Shown here piece by piece: positions 9,083 through 17,315 of a stretch of DNA of 64,000 bases. Below the pieces are notes generated by a model. That model was not told where the DNA came from. It searched no databases and was given only the letters and a program-made list of their open reading frames with translations. This stretch comes from Nonomuraea coxensis DSM 45129 (lineage in GTDB: Bacteria > Actinomycetota > Actinomycetes > Streptosporangiales > Streptosporangiaceae). The DNA is taken from contig NZ_CP068985.1 in the NCBI RefSeq assembly GCF_019397265.1, forward strand, positions 5,498,501 through 5,562,500, written 5' to 3'. Made by a program: the position numbers and the translations under genes. How positions within the stretch are numbered: position 1 is the stretch's first letter; each line of letters begins with the position of its first letter.

Positions 9083-10780
9083 TCAGCCGGCGAGGCGGGG
9101 CAGGATGCCGGTGGTGCGGAGCCGGTCGCGGGCGGCCGCGATGGCCTCCGTCGTGGTGGCGAAGACCTGGCCCGCCTCGCTGAGCCGGGCGATCACCCCC
9201 ACCGCCTCCAGCGGCTGGTGGTGACCGTCCGGGATCCCGGAGACGTAGACGAGGATGCCGCGCCGTTCGAGGCGTTCGATGGCGTCGCCCAGCACCAGCG
9301 CCCCGCTGGCGTCGATGCTGGTGACCCGTGACAGGCGCAGCACGACCACCGACACGCCGGTCACCGCCGACAGCTCCAGCAGGAACCGGTGGGCCGCCGC
9401 GAAGAACAGCGGCCCCGCCAGCCGGTAGGTGACGATGTGCTCGGCGAGCAGCGCGTGCTCGTCCTCGGTGTGCTGCAGGTGCTCCTCGTGGCGCAGCGGC
9501 TCGGCGTCGAGCCGGGCGTTGCGGGCGAGCGTGCGCAGCGCGAGCGCCCCCGCCACCACGAGCCCCACGACGATGGCGAGCACCGTGTCGAGCAGGAGCG
9601 TGGCGACGGCGGTGAGCACCAGGACGAAGGCGTCGGACCGGGTGGAGCGGAACAGGGCGCGGACGGTGTCGACCTCGACCATCCGGATGGCCGTGGCGAC
9701 CAGCACGCCGGCCAGCGCGGCGAGCGGGATCTTGGACACGAGCCCGGCACCGGCGTAGACGATGGCGGCGAGGATGGCCGCGTGCGAGAGCGCCGCCAGC
9801 CGTGAGCGGGCGCCGGCGCGGACGTTGACCGCGGTGCGGACCATCGCCCCCGTGCCGGGCATGCCGCCGAACAGCGGCGCCACCAGGTTGGCCACCCCCT
9901 GCCCGAACAGTTCCCTGTCGGGGTCGTGCCGCGGGCCCCGCGTCATGCCGTCGGTGACCGAGGCCGACAGCAGGGACTCCAGGGCGGCGAGGGCGGCCAC
10001 CGCGACGGCCGGCCCGACGAGCGACGGCAGCGCGGCCGGGTCGAGGAAGCCGAGCGACGGCGCGGGCAGCCCGGCGGGCAGGGCGCCGATGCGGGCCAGC
10101 GGCAGCTCGGCCGCCTCGGCGACGACGGCGGCGACGACCACGGCGAGCAGCGAGAACGGCACCCTGGGCCGCAGGCTGGCCCCCACGAGCAGCACGGCGG
10201 CCACGGCGAGGGTGACGGACATGGCCCACCAGTGGGGGCGGGCCAGGAAGTCGAGCAGGGCGTGCCAGGCGACGACGGCGACCTTGTCGTGGCCGCTGGC
10301 CGGTACGCCGAGCGCGGACGGGAGCTGTTGCAGCCCGATCACGCAGGCCACGCCCACGGTGAACCCGGCCACCACCGGGGCGGGCACGAGCGCGATGCAG
10401 CGGCCCGCGCGGGCCAGCGCGAGGATGATCAGCAGCAGCCCGGCCAGGACGCCGACGGTGAGCACTCCGGCGGCGCCGTGGACGCTCATGATCGGGATGA
10501 GGATGACGGTCATGGCGCCGCTGGTGCCGGACACCTGGACCCGTGAGCCGCCGAAGAAGGCGGCGAGCGCCCCGGCGACGACGGTCGTGGCGAGGGCGGA
10601 CTCGGCGCCCATGCCGGAGCTGATGCCGAAGCCGAGCGCGAGCGGGAGGGCGACGATCGCCACGGTGAGCCCGGCCGTCAGGTCGCGGCGCGGGGTGCGG
10701 GTCATGGCGGCGAGGTCGGCGGGGTCGGGCAGGACCGCGCGCAGGCGCGCCCAGGCGAAGGAGAGCCGGACGCCCGTCAC
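9083..10780 (-). CDS. SulP family anion transporter with STAS domain
   Basis: The 565-residue product has about 10-12 hydrophobic segments over residues 35-420, beginning with a DLTAGLTVAIVALPLALGF segment typical of SulP. A cytoplasmic STAS domain follows at roughly 440-550, including the RVTSIDASGALVL segment. SulP proteins carry sulfate, bicarbonate or other small anions; the substrate is not readable here and no carbonic anhydrase or sulfate-assimilation gene adjoins. The start is a GTG at 10780 with a weak AAGGA upstream; an ATG 25 codons in is an alternative. Confidence 0.92.
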   Translation of the reverse strand: MTGVRLSFAWARLRAVLPDPADLAAMTRTPRRDLTAGLTVAIVALPLALGFGISSGMGAESALATTVVAGALAAFFGGSRVQVSGTSGAMTVILIPIMSVHGAAGVLTVGVLAGLLLIILALARAGRCIALVPAPVVAGFTVGVACVIGLQQLPSALGVPASGHDKVAVVAWHALLDFLARPHWWAMSVTLAVAAVLLVGASLRPRVPFSLLAVVVAAVVAEAAELPLARIGALPAGLPAPSLGFLDPAALPSLVGPAVAVAALAALESLLSASVTDGMTRGPRHDPDRELFGQGVANLVAPLFGGMPGTGAMVRTAVNVRAGARSRLAALSHAAILAAIVYAGAGLVSKIPLAALAGVLVATAIRMVEVDTVRALFRSTRSDAFVLVLTAVATLLLDTVLAIVVGLVVAGALALRTLARNARLDAEPLRHEEHLQHTEDEHALLAEHIVTYRLAGPLFFAAAHRFLLELSAVTGVSVVVLRLSRVTSIDASGALVLGDAIERLERRGILVYVSGIPDGHHQPLEAVGVIARLSEAGQVFATTTEAIAAARDRLRTTGILPRLAG

Positions 10781-10798
10781 GATCCGTGGTCCTTCAGA

Positions 10799-10827
10799 AT
10801 CGTACGGTAATCGTACTTATCCGTAAA
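10799..10827 (-). promoter_or_regulatory. Putative promoter of the SulP gene with repeated octamer
   Basis: On the minus strand TTTACG (10827-10822) is followed after 17 bases by TACGAT (10804-10799). The octamer AATCGTAC occurs twice on the plus strand (10798-10805 and 10809-10816), one copy overlapping the -10 and the other in the spacer, so a regulator could bind there. The remaining sequence up to 10987 shows no gene. Confidence 0.4.
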
Positions 10828-10987
10828 TGAGCCTTCCATTTTCGCTCCTTTTGGTCAAGAGAATCCAGAAACGCCCGCTGCGTGACTATGTACCGCGTCA
10901 AGGCGCTGTTCAGAATATCAAGCACACCCGGGGCGACCTGGCTGAACACCGGCCGTCTCGCGCACAGCGGAAAGCTGCATTACCGGA

Positions 10988-11602
10988 TTAATAACCCTTA
11001 ATCGCCAACAAGGAGAATGCCCGGTTCGCGGCGTCAATAGCCTCCGGCTCGACCTCGTCCAGCGGACGGCCGTCGGCGAGCCACTGCCAGATACGGCGGG
11101 CCAGCACCCGCTGCGCGGCCAGCACCTGGGCGGCGAGCAGCGCGGCGGTCAGGTCGTCCGGCCCTCCCGCCTCCGCGAGGGCGTCGGCGAGGGCCCGCTC
11201 GTCGCGGGAGATCTGCTGGAACATCCGCGCCTGGAGGCCCGGCGTCGAGAACACCAGGCGATGGAAGGCCACCACCTCGGGATGGTCGTTGAGCCCGGTG
11301 ACGGGGTCGCGGCGGGCGAGCCCGTCGAGGAAGTGGCGGCGCAGCGCCTCGATCGGCGACTCCCCCTCGGCCCGCGCCCGCACGACGCGCGCCGGCTCGC
11401 CCTCGTGGTCGGCGATGCGGTGCAGGACGAGGTCCTCCTTGGTCGGGAAGTACTTGAACAGCGTCGGCTTGGACACGCCGGCCGCCGCCGCGATCTCGGT
11501 GACCGGCACCTCGTCGAAGCCCCGGCGCAGGAAGAGCCCGATCGCCGCGGCGGAGATGGCCTCGCGCACGCGCTGCCGCTGAAGCTCCCGTAGTCCCGTC
11601 AC
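10988..11602 (-). CDS. TetR family transcriptional regulator
   Basis: The 204-residue protein has a TetR N-terminal helix-turn-helix, VTEIAAAAGVSKPTLFKYF at about residues 33-51, and an all-helical ligand domain without a recognisable subtype. The start is a GTG at 11602 with no Shine-Dalgarno sequence. A possible TAGAGT -10 at 11614-11609 would make the transcript leaderless. It is divergent from the HelD/HelR-like gene, and a 42-bp palindrome in the 67-bp gap is its likely operator, so it probably represses itself and the ATPase. Confidence 0.9.
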   Translation of the reverse strand: MTGLRELQRQRVREAISAAAIGLFLRRGFDEVPVTEIAAAAGVSKPTLFKYFPTKEDLVLHRIADHEGEPARVVRARAEGESPIEALRRHFLDGLARRDPVTGLNDHPEVVAFHRLVFSTPGLQARMFQQISRDERALADALAEAGGPDDLTAALLAAQVLAAQRVLARRIWQWLADGRPLDEVEPEAIDAANRAFSLLAIKGY

Positions 11603-11616
11603 GAGATCACTCTAGC

Positions 11617-11658
11617 AAAGTGTTAACCTGGTCAAGTTATTGACCGAGTTAAGACTTT
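11617..11658. promoter_or_regulatory. 42-bp inverted repeat, probable TetR operator
   Basis: The left arm AAAGTGTTAACCTGGTCAA (11617-11635) and right arm TTGACCGAGTTAAGACTTT (11640-11658) are reverse complements at 16 of 19 positions around a four-base centre. The repeat fills the space between the divergent TetR and helicase genes and overlaps the -35-like TTGACC elements. Direct repression of both genes is the simplest reading. Confidence 0.8.
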
Positions 11659-11669
11659 GAGGAGGCGCG

Positions 11670-13661
11670 ATGGGGACGCTCGACGAGGAGCGCGCGTACG
11701 TCGAACGCTGCCGGGCGGGCCTCCGCCGCATGCTGGAGGGCGCGCGGGACAACGTGATCGTCGGCGAGAGCGTGGCCGGCGACCGCTACAGCGCCGAGCG
11801 GCTGGGCCGCCATCTCAAGAGCCTCGCCAAGGAGCTCAGCGAGGAGCCCGAAGGCCCGCCGTTCTTCGGCCGCCTCGACTTCGGGCAGGACTCGGCCGAG
11901 CACCGGGGCCGCGCGTACCACATCGGGCGGCGGCACATCGCCGGCGAGCACGGCGGGCCGCCCGTCGTCGTCGACTGGCGCGCGCCGGTCGCGCGGGCCT
12001 TCTACCGCGCCGGCGCCCGCGACCCCCAGGGCGTCGCCGTGCGCCGCCGGTTCGGCTGGTCGGGGACGACGCTGACCTCGTACGAGGACGAGCGGCTCGA
12101 CCAGGGCGAGGAGGGCGGCGGCCAGCTCCTGGCCGCCGAGATCGAACGCCCCCGCGTCGGCCCCATGCGCGACATCGTCGCCACCATCCAGCCCGAGCAG
12201 GACGACCTCGTCCGCGCCGGGCTCGACGTGAGCGTCTGCGTCCAGGGCGCGCCGGGCACCGGCAAGACCGCGGTGGGCCTGCACCGGGCCGCGTACCTGC
12301 TCTACGCCCACCGCCGCCGCCTGGAGCGCGGCGGCGTGCTCGTCCTCGGCCCGAACCGCGCCTTCCTCGGCTACATCTCCGCCGTCCTGCCCGCCCTCGG
12401 CGAGGTGGACGTCGAGCAGACCACGCTGGAGCGGCTGCTCGCGACCGTCCCCGTCACCGCGGCCGACGGCGAGGAGGCGGCGGCCGTCAAGCACGACGCC
12501 CGCATGGCGGAGGTGCTGCGGAGGGCGCTGTACGGGCGCGTCCGCGAGCCGGTCGAGCCGGTGGCCGTCGCCGACGGCTCCTACCGGTGGCGGGTCCAGG
12601 TGGACGAGCTGCGCCGCATCGTCGAGGACGCCCGCCGCGCCTCCCTCCCCTACGGCGTGGGCCGCGAGCGCGTGCACGCCAGGGCGCTCGCCGCGGTCCG
12701 CCGCCAGGCCGAGGCGCGCGGCGTGAACGCCACCGCCGCCTGGACCCGGAAGACGGCCCGCGCGCTCGCCCCCGCCCTGGACGCCCTGTGGCCGCCGGTC
12801 AAGCCGGTGGAGGTCCTGTACGAGGTCCTGCGCGGCCCGGCGGAGGACGGCGCCGACCCGGCGCGCGGAGTGCTGACCGGCGCCGAACGGGCCGCCATCA
12901 CCTGGGCCAGGCCGCCGCGCAGCGTCAGGAGCGCCCGGTGGACGGCCGCGGACGTGGTGCTGCTCGACGAGATCGCCGGGCTCGTCGAACGGCCGCGCGG
13001 TTACGGCCACGTCATCGTGGACGAGGCCCAGGACCTGTCCCCGATGGAGTGCCGGGCGGTGGCCAGGCGCAGCGAGCACGGCTCGCTCACCGTGCTCGGG
13101 GACCTCGCCCAGGGCACCACGCTGTGGGCGGCGGCCTCGTGGCCGGAGCGGATGGCGCTGCTCGGCAAGCCCGGGGGCGAGGTGGTGGCGCTGACGACCG
13201 GCTTCCGGGTGCCGGGGGCGGTGGTGGAGCTGGCCAACGGGCTGCTGGAGGCGCTGGAGGTGGACGTGCCGCCGACGCGGTCGTACCGGCCGGACGGGCG
13301 GGTGCGGGTGAGCGCCGTCGAGGAGCTGGGGAAGGGGGTGGTGGCGGCGGTGCGGGAGGCGTACGGGTTCGAGGGGTCGATCGGGGTGATCGCCGCCGAT
13401 CCGGGGGCCGGGGAGCTGGCGGCGGCCCTGCGCGACGAGGGGTTCGACCTCGGCGGCCGGCTCAGCGTGGTGGGGGCGTCCCTGGTCAAGGGGCTGGAGT
13501 ACGACCACGTGGTGGTCGCCGAGCCGGCCGCCATCGCCGAGGGCGAGCGGCGGGGGCTCAACCGGCTGTACGTGGCGCTCACCCGGGCCGTGTCCCGGCT
13601 CGACGTCGTGCACGCGCGACCGCTCCCGCCCCAGCTCGCCCGCCCGGACGCGACGGGCTGA
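11670..13661 (+). CDS. HelD/HelR-like RNA polymerase-associated UvrD-type ATPase
   Basis: The 663-residue superfamily 1 protein has Walker A GAPGTGKT at 193-200 (Lys199), DEAQD at 451-455 and a C-terminal VALTRA motif VI. The charged N-terminal segment before the ATPase core is typical of HelD/HelR, which remove stalled RNA polymerase from DNA. HelR also confers rifamycin tolerance in Streptomyces. UvrD/PcrA DNA helicases are longer and lack this N-terminus. GAGGAGG at 11659-11665 supports the ATG at 11670. Regulation is probably by the divergent TetR. I cannot separate HelD from HelR by eye. Confidence 0.85.
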   Translation: MGTLDEERAYVERCRAGLRRMLEGARDNVIVGESVAGDRYSAERLGRHLKSLAKELSEEPEGPPFFGRLDFGQDSAEHRGRAYHIGRRHIAGEHGGPPVVVDWRAPVARAFYRAGARDPQGVAVRRRFGWSGTTLTSYEDERLDQGEEGGGQLLAAEIERPRVGPMRDIVATIQPEQDDLVRAGLDVSVCVQGAPGTGKTAVGLHRAAYLLYAHRRRLERGGVLVLGPNRAFLGYISAVLPALGEVDVEQTTLERLLATVPVTAADGEEAAAVKHDARMAEVLRRALYGRVREPVEPVAVADGSYRWRVQVDELRRIVEDARRASLPYGVGRERVHARALAAVRRQAEARGVNATAAWTRKTARALAPALDALWPPVKPVEVLYEVLRGPAEDGADPARGVLTGAERAAITWARPPRSVRSARWTAADVVLLDEIAGLVERPRGYGHVIVDEAQDLSPMECRAVARRSEHGSLTVLGDLAQGTTLWAAASWPERMALLGKPGGEVVALTTGFRVPGAVVELANGLLEALEVDVPPTRSYRPDGRVRVSAVEELGKGVVAAVREAYGFEGSIGVIAADPGAGELAAALRDEGFDLGGRLSVVGASLVKGLEYDHVVVAEPAAIAEGERRGLNRLYVALTRAVSRLDVVHARPLPPQLARPDATG

Positions 13662-13741
13662 CCTGGCTCGCCCGGCCGAACGAGGCGGGATGACCTGGGT
13701 CGCCAGGCGGGACGCGGCGGGCTGACCTGGCTCGACAAGGT
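13646..13741 (+). repeat. Three 32-bp tandem repeats over the helicase stop codon
   Basis: Units lie at 13646-13677, 13678-13709 and 13710-13741 and share the core GGGCTGACCTGGCTCG or close variants. Units 1 and 3 match at 26 of 32 positions. The TGA of the helicase gene lies inside unit 1. No protein role is likely; it may be slippage or a protein or RNA binding array. Confidence 0.85.
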
Positions 13742-13758
13742 CCCGGCGGAGGTGTGTG

Positions 13759-14127
13759 ATGTGGTTCCCGCCGGAAGGAGCCCGTCAGGTGCCCGACGCC
13801 GAGGACCCGCCCCCGGACGACGCCCCCGCCCCTCCCGACGCGCCGCCCGCCCTCCCCCGCGCCGGCCCGCCCACCCCGCGCACCCCGCCCTCCGCCTCCG
13901 GGGGGCGGCGGCGGGGGGCCGATCAGGTGCTGTCGATTCTCGGGTGCGTCTGCGCGGCGGTGGCCGTGCTGTACGCCCCCGTCCTGTTCGGGCTGGCCGG
14001 CATCGTCCTCGGCGTCGCGGGCCACCTGCGGGGCGAGCCCCTGGGCAGGTGGGCCGCGGTGGCGGCGGGCGCGGGCATGGTGGCGGGCACGGCGCTGACG
14101 CTCGTCCTGCAGAGCGTCATGTCCTGA
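13759..14127 (+). CDS. Small Pro-rich membrane protein (DUF4190-like)
   Basis: The product has about 122 residues. The first 50 are rich in Pro, Asp and Ala and probably disordered and cytoplasmic. Two hydrophobic segments follow at about 58-80 and 95-117, separated by a short loop with HLRGEPLGRW. This resembles DUF4190 proteins of actinomycetes, whose function is unknown. GGAGGT at 13748-13753 lies five bases before the ATG at 13759; a GTG one codon earlier is possible. Confidence 0.7.
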   Translation: MWFPPEGARQVPDAEDPPPDDAPAPPDAPPALPRAGPPTPRTPPSASGGRRRGADQVLSILGCVCAAVAVLYAPVLFGLAGIVLGVAGHLRGEPLGRWAAVAAGAGMVAGTALTLVLQSVMS

Positions 14128-14169
14128 CCGCTCCGGCGGCTCAGGGGACCGGCGTGAGATCCTGGACGG

Positions 14170-14766
14170 GTGCTGTCCCCGATCGACGTGTTGCGCGAGG
14201 AGGTGGCCGCCCGGCTGGCCGCCTTCGACCGGCGGGAGGTGCCTCCGGCGGGCGGGATCCGCCGGGCCGCCGTCACCGTGTGCGTGCTGGAGGACGCCGG
14301 CGGCGTCCCGTACACCGTGGTGATCAAGCGGGCGCCTCGGGGCCGCAACCCGGGGCAGTGGGCGCTGCCCGGCGGGCGGCTGGACGACGGCGAGCAGCCC
14401 GTGGAGGCGGCGCTGCGCGAGCTGGCCGAGGAGACGGGCCTGACCGGGGTCGAGGTGGCGGGGCTGCTCGACGACTTCGTCACCGACTCGGGGTTCGTGA
14501 TCACGCCGGTGGTGGCGTTCGGCGGCCGGCAGCGGCCGGTGGCCGACCCTCGGGAGGTGGCGTCGGTGCACGAGGTGCCGCTGGAGCGGTTCCTGGCGCC
14601 GGGGGTGCCGCGGTGGGAGGGCGAGCTGCTGCAGATGCCGCTGGGGCCGTCCATCGTGATCCACGCGCCCACGGGGGCGATCCTGTGGCAGTTCGCCGAG
14701 GTGGCGCTGCGGGGGCGCGAGCAGCGGGTCTTCGACGTGGTCCAGCCCCACTGGACGCGGACATGA
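14170..14766 (+). CDS. Nudix hydrolase (CoA pyrophosphatase-like)
   Basis: The 198-residue protein carries a complete Nudix box: Gly69, Glu75, then Arg83-Glu84 and Glu87-Glu88 followed by Thr-Gly-Leu. This box binds Mg2+ to hydrolyse X-linked nucleoside diphosphates. The length and the upstream RAPRGRNPGQWALPGG segment resemble the CoA/NADH pyrophosphatase branch, but the CoA-specific motif is not clear. The start is a GTG without a strong ribosome site. It follows the small membrane protein by 42 bases on the same strand. Confidence 0.88.
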   Translation: MLSPIDVLREEVAARLAAFDRREVPPAGGIRRAAVTVCVLEDAGGVPYTVVIKRAPRGRNPGQWALPGGRLDDGEQPVEAALRELAEETGLTGVEVAGLLDDFVTDSGFVITPVVAFGGRQRPVADPREVASVHEVPLERFLAPGVPRWEGELLQMPLGPSIVIHAPTGAILWQFAEVALRGREQRVFDVVQPHWTRT

Positions 14767-14821
14767 CCCCGCGTGTCGGCGGGCCGATGGAATAGCGGCC
14801 CCCGAACGTCCGTTAGCATCA

Positions 14822-14936
14822 TGAGGCCGATGTGGTTAGTGTCCCCCGGGCCGCAAATTACCGCCTTCACGGAATACCGTCCGGCTGGAGCCGTGTTGTG
14901 CACCTCGCCGAGGAGGCGACCGCCACATCGGCCTCA
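14822..14936 (+). ncRNA. Candidate multibranched structured RNA upstream of plsC
   Basis: A perfect 14-bp closing stem pairs TGAGGCCGATGTGG (14822-14835) with CCACATCGGCCTCA (14923-14936). Inside are three short hairpins: ACGG/CCGT with an AATA loop (14869-14880), CGGCT/AGCCG (14882-14893) and TCGCC/GGCGA (14905-14919). The region is non-coding, and a terminator-like hairpin and plsC follow. The layout resembles a riboswitch or small RNA, but I do not recognise a known class. A small element with 14-bp terminal inverted repeats is the alternative. Confidence 0.5.
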
Positions 14937-14945
14937 ATCTTTCCC

Positions 14946-14973
14946 AGGCGCTCCGCTCACCGGCGGGGCGCCT
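14946..14973 (+). terminator. Terminator-like hairpin between the RNA candidate and plsC
   Basis: AGGCGC and GCGCCT close an inner CCGC/GCGG stem at 14946-14973, with a short TCACC-containing loop. It starts ten bases after the closing stem at 14936, and GCTCTAT follows. It could be the expression platform of a cis-acting RNA or the end of a small RNA. Confidence 0.5.
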
Positions 14974-15017
14974 GCTCTATGGTTGGTGGCCGAACGCCGA
15001 TGATCCAGGAGAGCCTG

Positions 15018-15710
15018 TTGCTTTACGAAGTGGTCAAGTTCGCCGCCGCTCCGCTGACGCACGCGATGTGCCGGCCGCACATCACCGGCGCGGCGCACGT
15101 CCCGAGGAGCGGGCCCGGGATCCTGGCCGCCAACCACCTGTCGGTGCTCGACTCGTTCCTGCTGCCCGCCCTGCTGCCGCGGCACGTGACGTTCACCGCC
15201 AAGAACGAGTACTTCGACGGCAACCCGGTCTCCGGCTTCTTCATGCGCCTCGGGCGCAGCCTGCCGATCGACCGCGAGAGCGCCCGCGCCGCGCAGACGA
15301 TGCTGGACGAGGCCGCGGCGCTGCTGGAGCGGGGCGAGCTGTTCGGCATCCACCCCGAGGGCACCCGCTCCCCCGACGGCCGCCTCTACCGCGGCAAGAT
15401 CGGCGTGGCCTGGCTGACGCTGAAGACGGGCGCGCCGGTGCTGCCGGTGGCGCTCAGCGGCACCGAGAAGGTGCTGCCGCTGGGCTCGAAGGTGCCGCGC
15501 CCGGCGCGGATCGGCATCGCGATCGGCGAGCCGATGCGCTTCGAGGGCGACCACCGCAGCGCGCGCGACCGGCGGCGGGTCACCGACGAGATCATGGCCG
15601 CCATCCAGCGGCTCTCCGGTCAGGAGTACGTCCCCGTCTACGCCTCCAGCGTCAAGGGGGCCGACGGCGGCGCCCCGGCCCGTACGTCGTCGGCGGAGGC
15701 GGGGGGCTGA
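15018..15710 (+). CDS. plsC: 1-acyl-sn-glycerol-3-phosphate acyltransferase (PlsC family)
   Basis: The product of about 230 residues has the acyltransferase HX4D motif, NHLSVLD (His40, Asp45), and the phosphate-binding PEGTR motif (113-117). PlsC acylates lysophosphatidate to phosphatidate at the membrane. CAGGAG at 15006-15011 lies six bases before a TTG at 15018, which gives the family-like N-terminus LLYEVVKFAAAPL; an in-frame ATG at 15000 lacks such a site. The penicillin-binding protein gene follows after three bases. The structured RNA candidate lies directly upstream. Confidence 0.88.
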   Translation: MLYEVVKFAAAPLTHAMCRPHITGAAHVPRSGPGILAANHLSVLDSFLLPALLPRHVTFTAKNEYFDGNPVSGFFMRLGRSLPIDRESARAAQTMLDEAAALLERGELFGIHPEGTRSPDGRLYRGKIGVAWLTLKTGAPVLPVALSGTEKVLPLGSKVPRPARIGIAIGEPMRFEGDHRSARDRRRVTDEIMAAIQRLSGQEYVPVYASSVKGADGGAPARTSSAEAGG

Positions 15711-15713
15711 TCG

Positions 15714-17315
15714 GTGGCACGGGGCCGGACCATCGCGATCGTCTCCACCGCGGCCGTGCTGGCCGTGGGAGCCGCGGCCGGCGGCGCCTACTACGTGCTG
15801 CACACCCGGGGCACGCCCGACGGCACCGCGCAGCGTTTCGTCGCGGCCTGGCAGGCGGGTGACGCCGCCGCGATGGCCAGGGAGCTGGCGACGCCCCAGC
15901 AGCTCGGCGTCTACGAGCAGCAGCGCGCCGCGCTCGGCGTGGAGCGCACCTCGGTGCGGCTCGGCCGGGTGGCCGAGGGCGACGGCAGGGCCGGCGTCCC
16001 GTACACCGTGACGCTGACGCTGAAGAACGTCGGCGACTGGTCCTACGACGGCCGCCTCGACCTGGTCGTCGCCGATCGCGCCTGGAAGGTCGACTGGTCG
16101 CCCGCGGCCCTGCATCCGCGGCTCACGGCGGGGGCGGAGTTCTCGATCAAGACGCGCTGGCCGCGGCGGGCGGAGATCACCGACGCCGACGGCGGGCGCA
16201 TCGACGACGGCACGGCCGGCGGCTCGGTGCAGCAGCTCGTCGGCTACCTGGGCAAGGCCACCAAGGAGGACGTCGCCAAGCTCGGCTCGGCCTACAAGGC
16301 GGGGCAGCCGATCGGCCGCGCCGGGTTGCAGCAGACGTTCCAGAAGCGGCTGGCCGGCACCCCGTCCACCGACATCCGGCTCGGCGGCGAGACGCTGGAG
16401 ACCATCGAGGGCAGCGAGGGCGAGCCGGTCAGGACCTCGCTCGACCCGCGTACGCAGGCCGCCGCGGTGACCGCGGTCAAGGACATCGAGAAGCCCACGT
16501 CGATGGTGGCGATCCGGCCCTCGACCGGGGAGATCCTGGCGGTGGTCAACAACCGCGGCGGGTTCAACCGGGCGCTGGACGGCCGCTATGCCCCGGGCTC
16601 GACGTTCAAGGCGGTCACCGCGATCGGGCTGCTGGCGGCGGGCATGTCGCCGGAGGACACCGTCGCCTGCCCCGAGTACGCCACCGTCGGCGGCCTGAAG
16701 ATCCGCAACTCCGACAACGAGGCGTTCGGGTCGCTGTCGTTCCTCGACTCCTTCGCCCACTCGTGCAACACGACCTTCGCGCCGCTCGCCCAGTCGAAGC
16801 TGGGCGCGGCCAAGCTGATGAAGGCGGCCGAGTCGGTCGGCTTCAACCAGCCGCTCACCATCGGCGTCCCCGCCACCCCGGCGAGCTTCCCCAAGCCGCA
16901 GTCGGACGCCGAGCTCGCGGCCGAGGCGTTCGGCCAGGCCAGGATCACCGCCAGCCCGCTGTCGATCGCCTCGGTGGCGGCCGCCATCGCCGACGGGACG
17001 TGGCGCCCGCCGACGCTGGTGCCGTCGCTGAAGCAGAAGGCGGCCGAACGCGCGCTGCCGGACGGGGTGAAGAGCCGGCTCCACACGATGATGGCGGCCG
17101 TCGTCACCAAGGGCACCGCCAAGAAGGCCGGCCTGCCGGCGGGCACGCACGGCAAGACCGGGACGGCCGAGTACAACGTCGGCGACAAGCTGGAGACCCA
17201 CGCCTGGTTCATGGGGTTCAAGGGGGACGTCGCGTTCGCGGTGATCGTGGAGGGCGGCGGCGGGGGCGGCGCGGTGGCCGCGCCGGTCGCCGCCACCTTC
17301 CTGAAGAACCTCTAA
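15714..17315 (+). CDS. Penicillin-binding protein, class B transpeptidase with NTF2-like domain
   Basis: The 533-residue protein has an N-terminal membrane anchor (about 5-30), an NTF2/MecA-like domain (about 35-140), a dimerisation segment and a transpeptidase domain. Active-site motifs are intact: SxxK at Ser296-Lys299, SCN at 350-352 and KTG at 481-483. It should crosslink peptidoglycan outside the membrane and bind beta-lactams. The start is a GTG three bases after the plsC stop. The last four bases overlap the convergent hydrolase gene. Confidence 0.93.
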   Translation: MARGRTIAIVSTAAVLAVGAAAGGAYYVLHTRGTPDGTAQRFVAAWQAGDAAAMARELATPQQLGVYEQQRAALGVERTSVRLGRVAEGDGRAGVPYTVTLTLKNVGDWSYDGRLDLVVADRAWKVDWSPAALHPRLTAGAEFSIKTRWPRRAEITDADGGRIDDGTAGGSVQQLVGYLGKATKEDVAKLGSAYKAGQPIGRAGLQQTFQKRLAGTPSTDIRLGGETLETIEGSEGEPVRTSLDPRTQAAAVTAVKDIEKPTSMVAIRPSTGEILAVVNNRGGFNRALDGRYAPGSTFKAVTAIGLLAAGMSPEDTVACPEYATVGGLKIRNSDNEAFGSLSFLDSFAHSCNTTFAPLAQSKLGAAKLMKAAESVGFNQPLTIGVPATPASFPKPQSDAELAAEAFGQARITASPLSIASVAAAIADGTWRPPTLVPSLKQKAAERALPDGVKSRLHTMMAAVVTKGTAKKAGLPAGTHGKTGTAEYNVGDKLETHAWFMGFKGDVAFAVIVEGGGGGGAVAAPVAATFLKNL

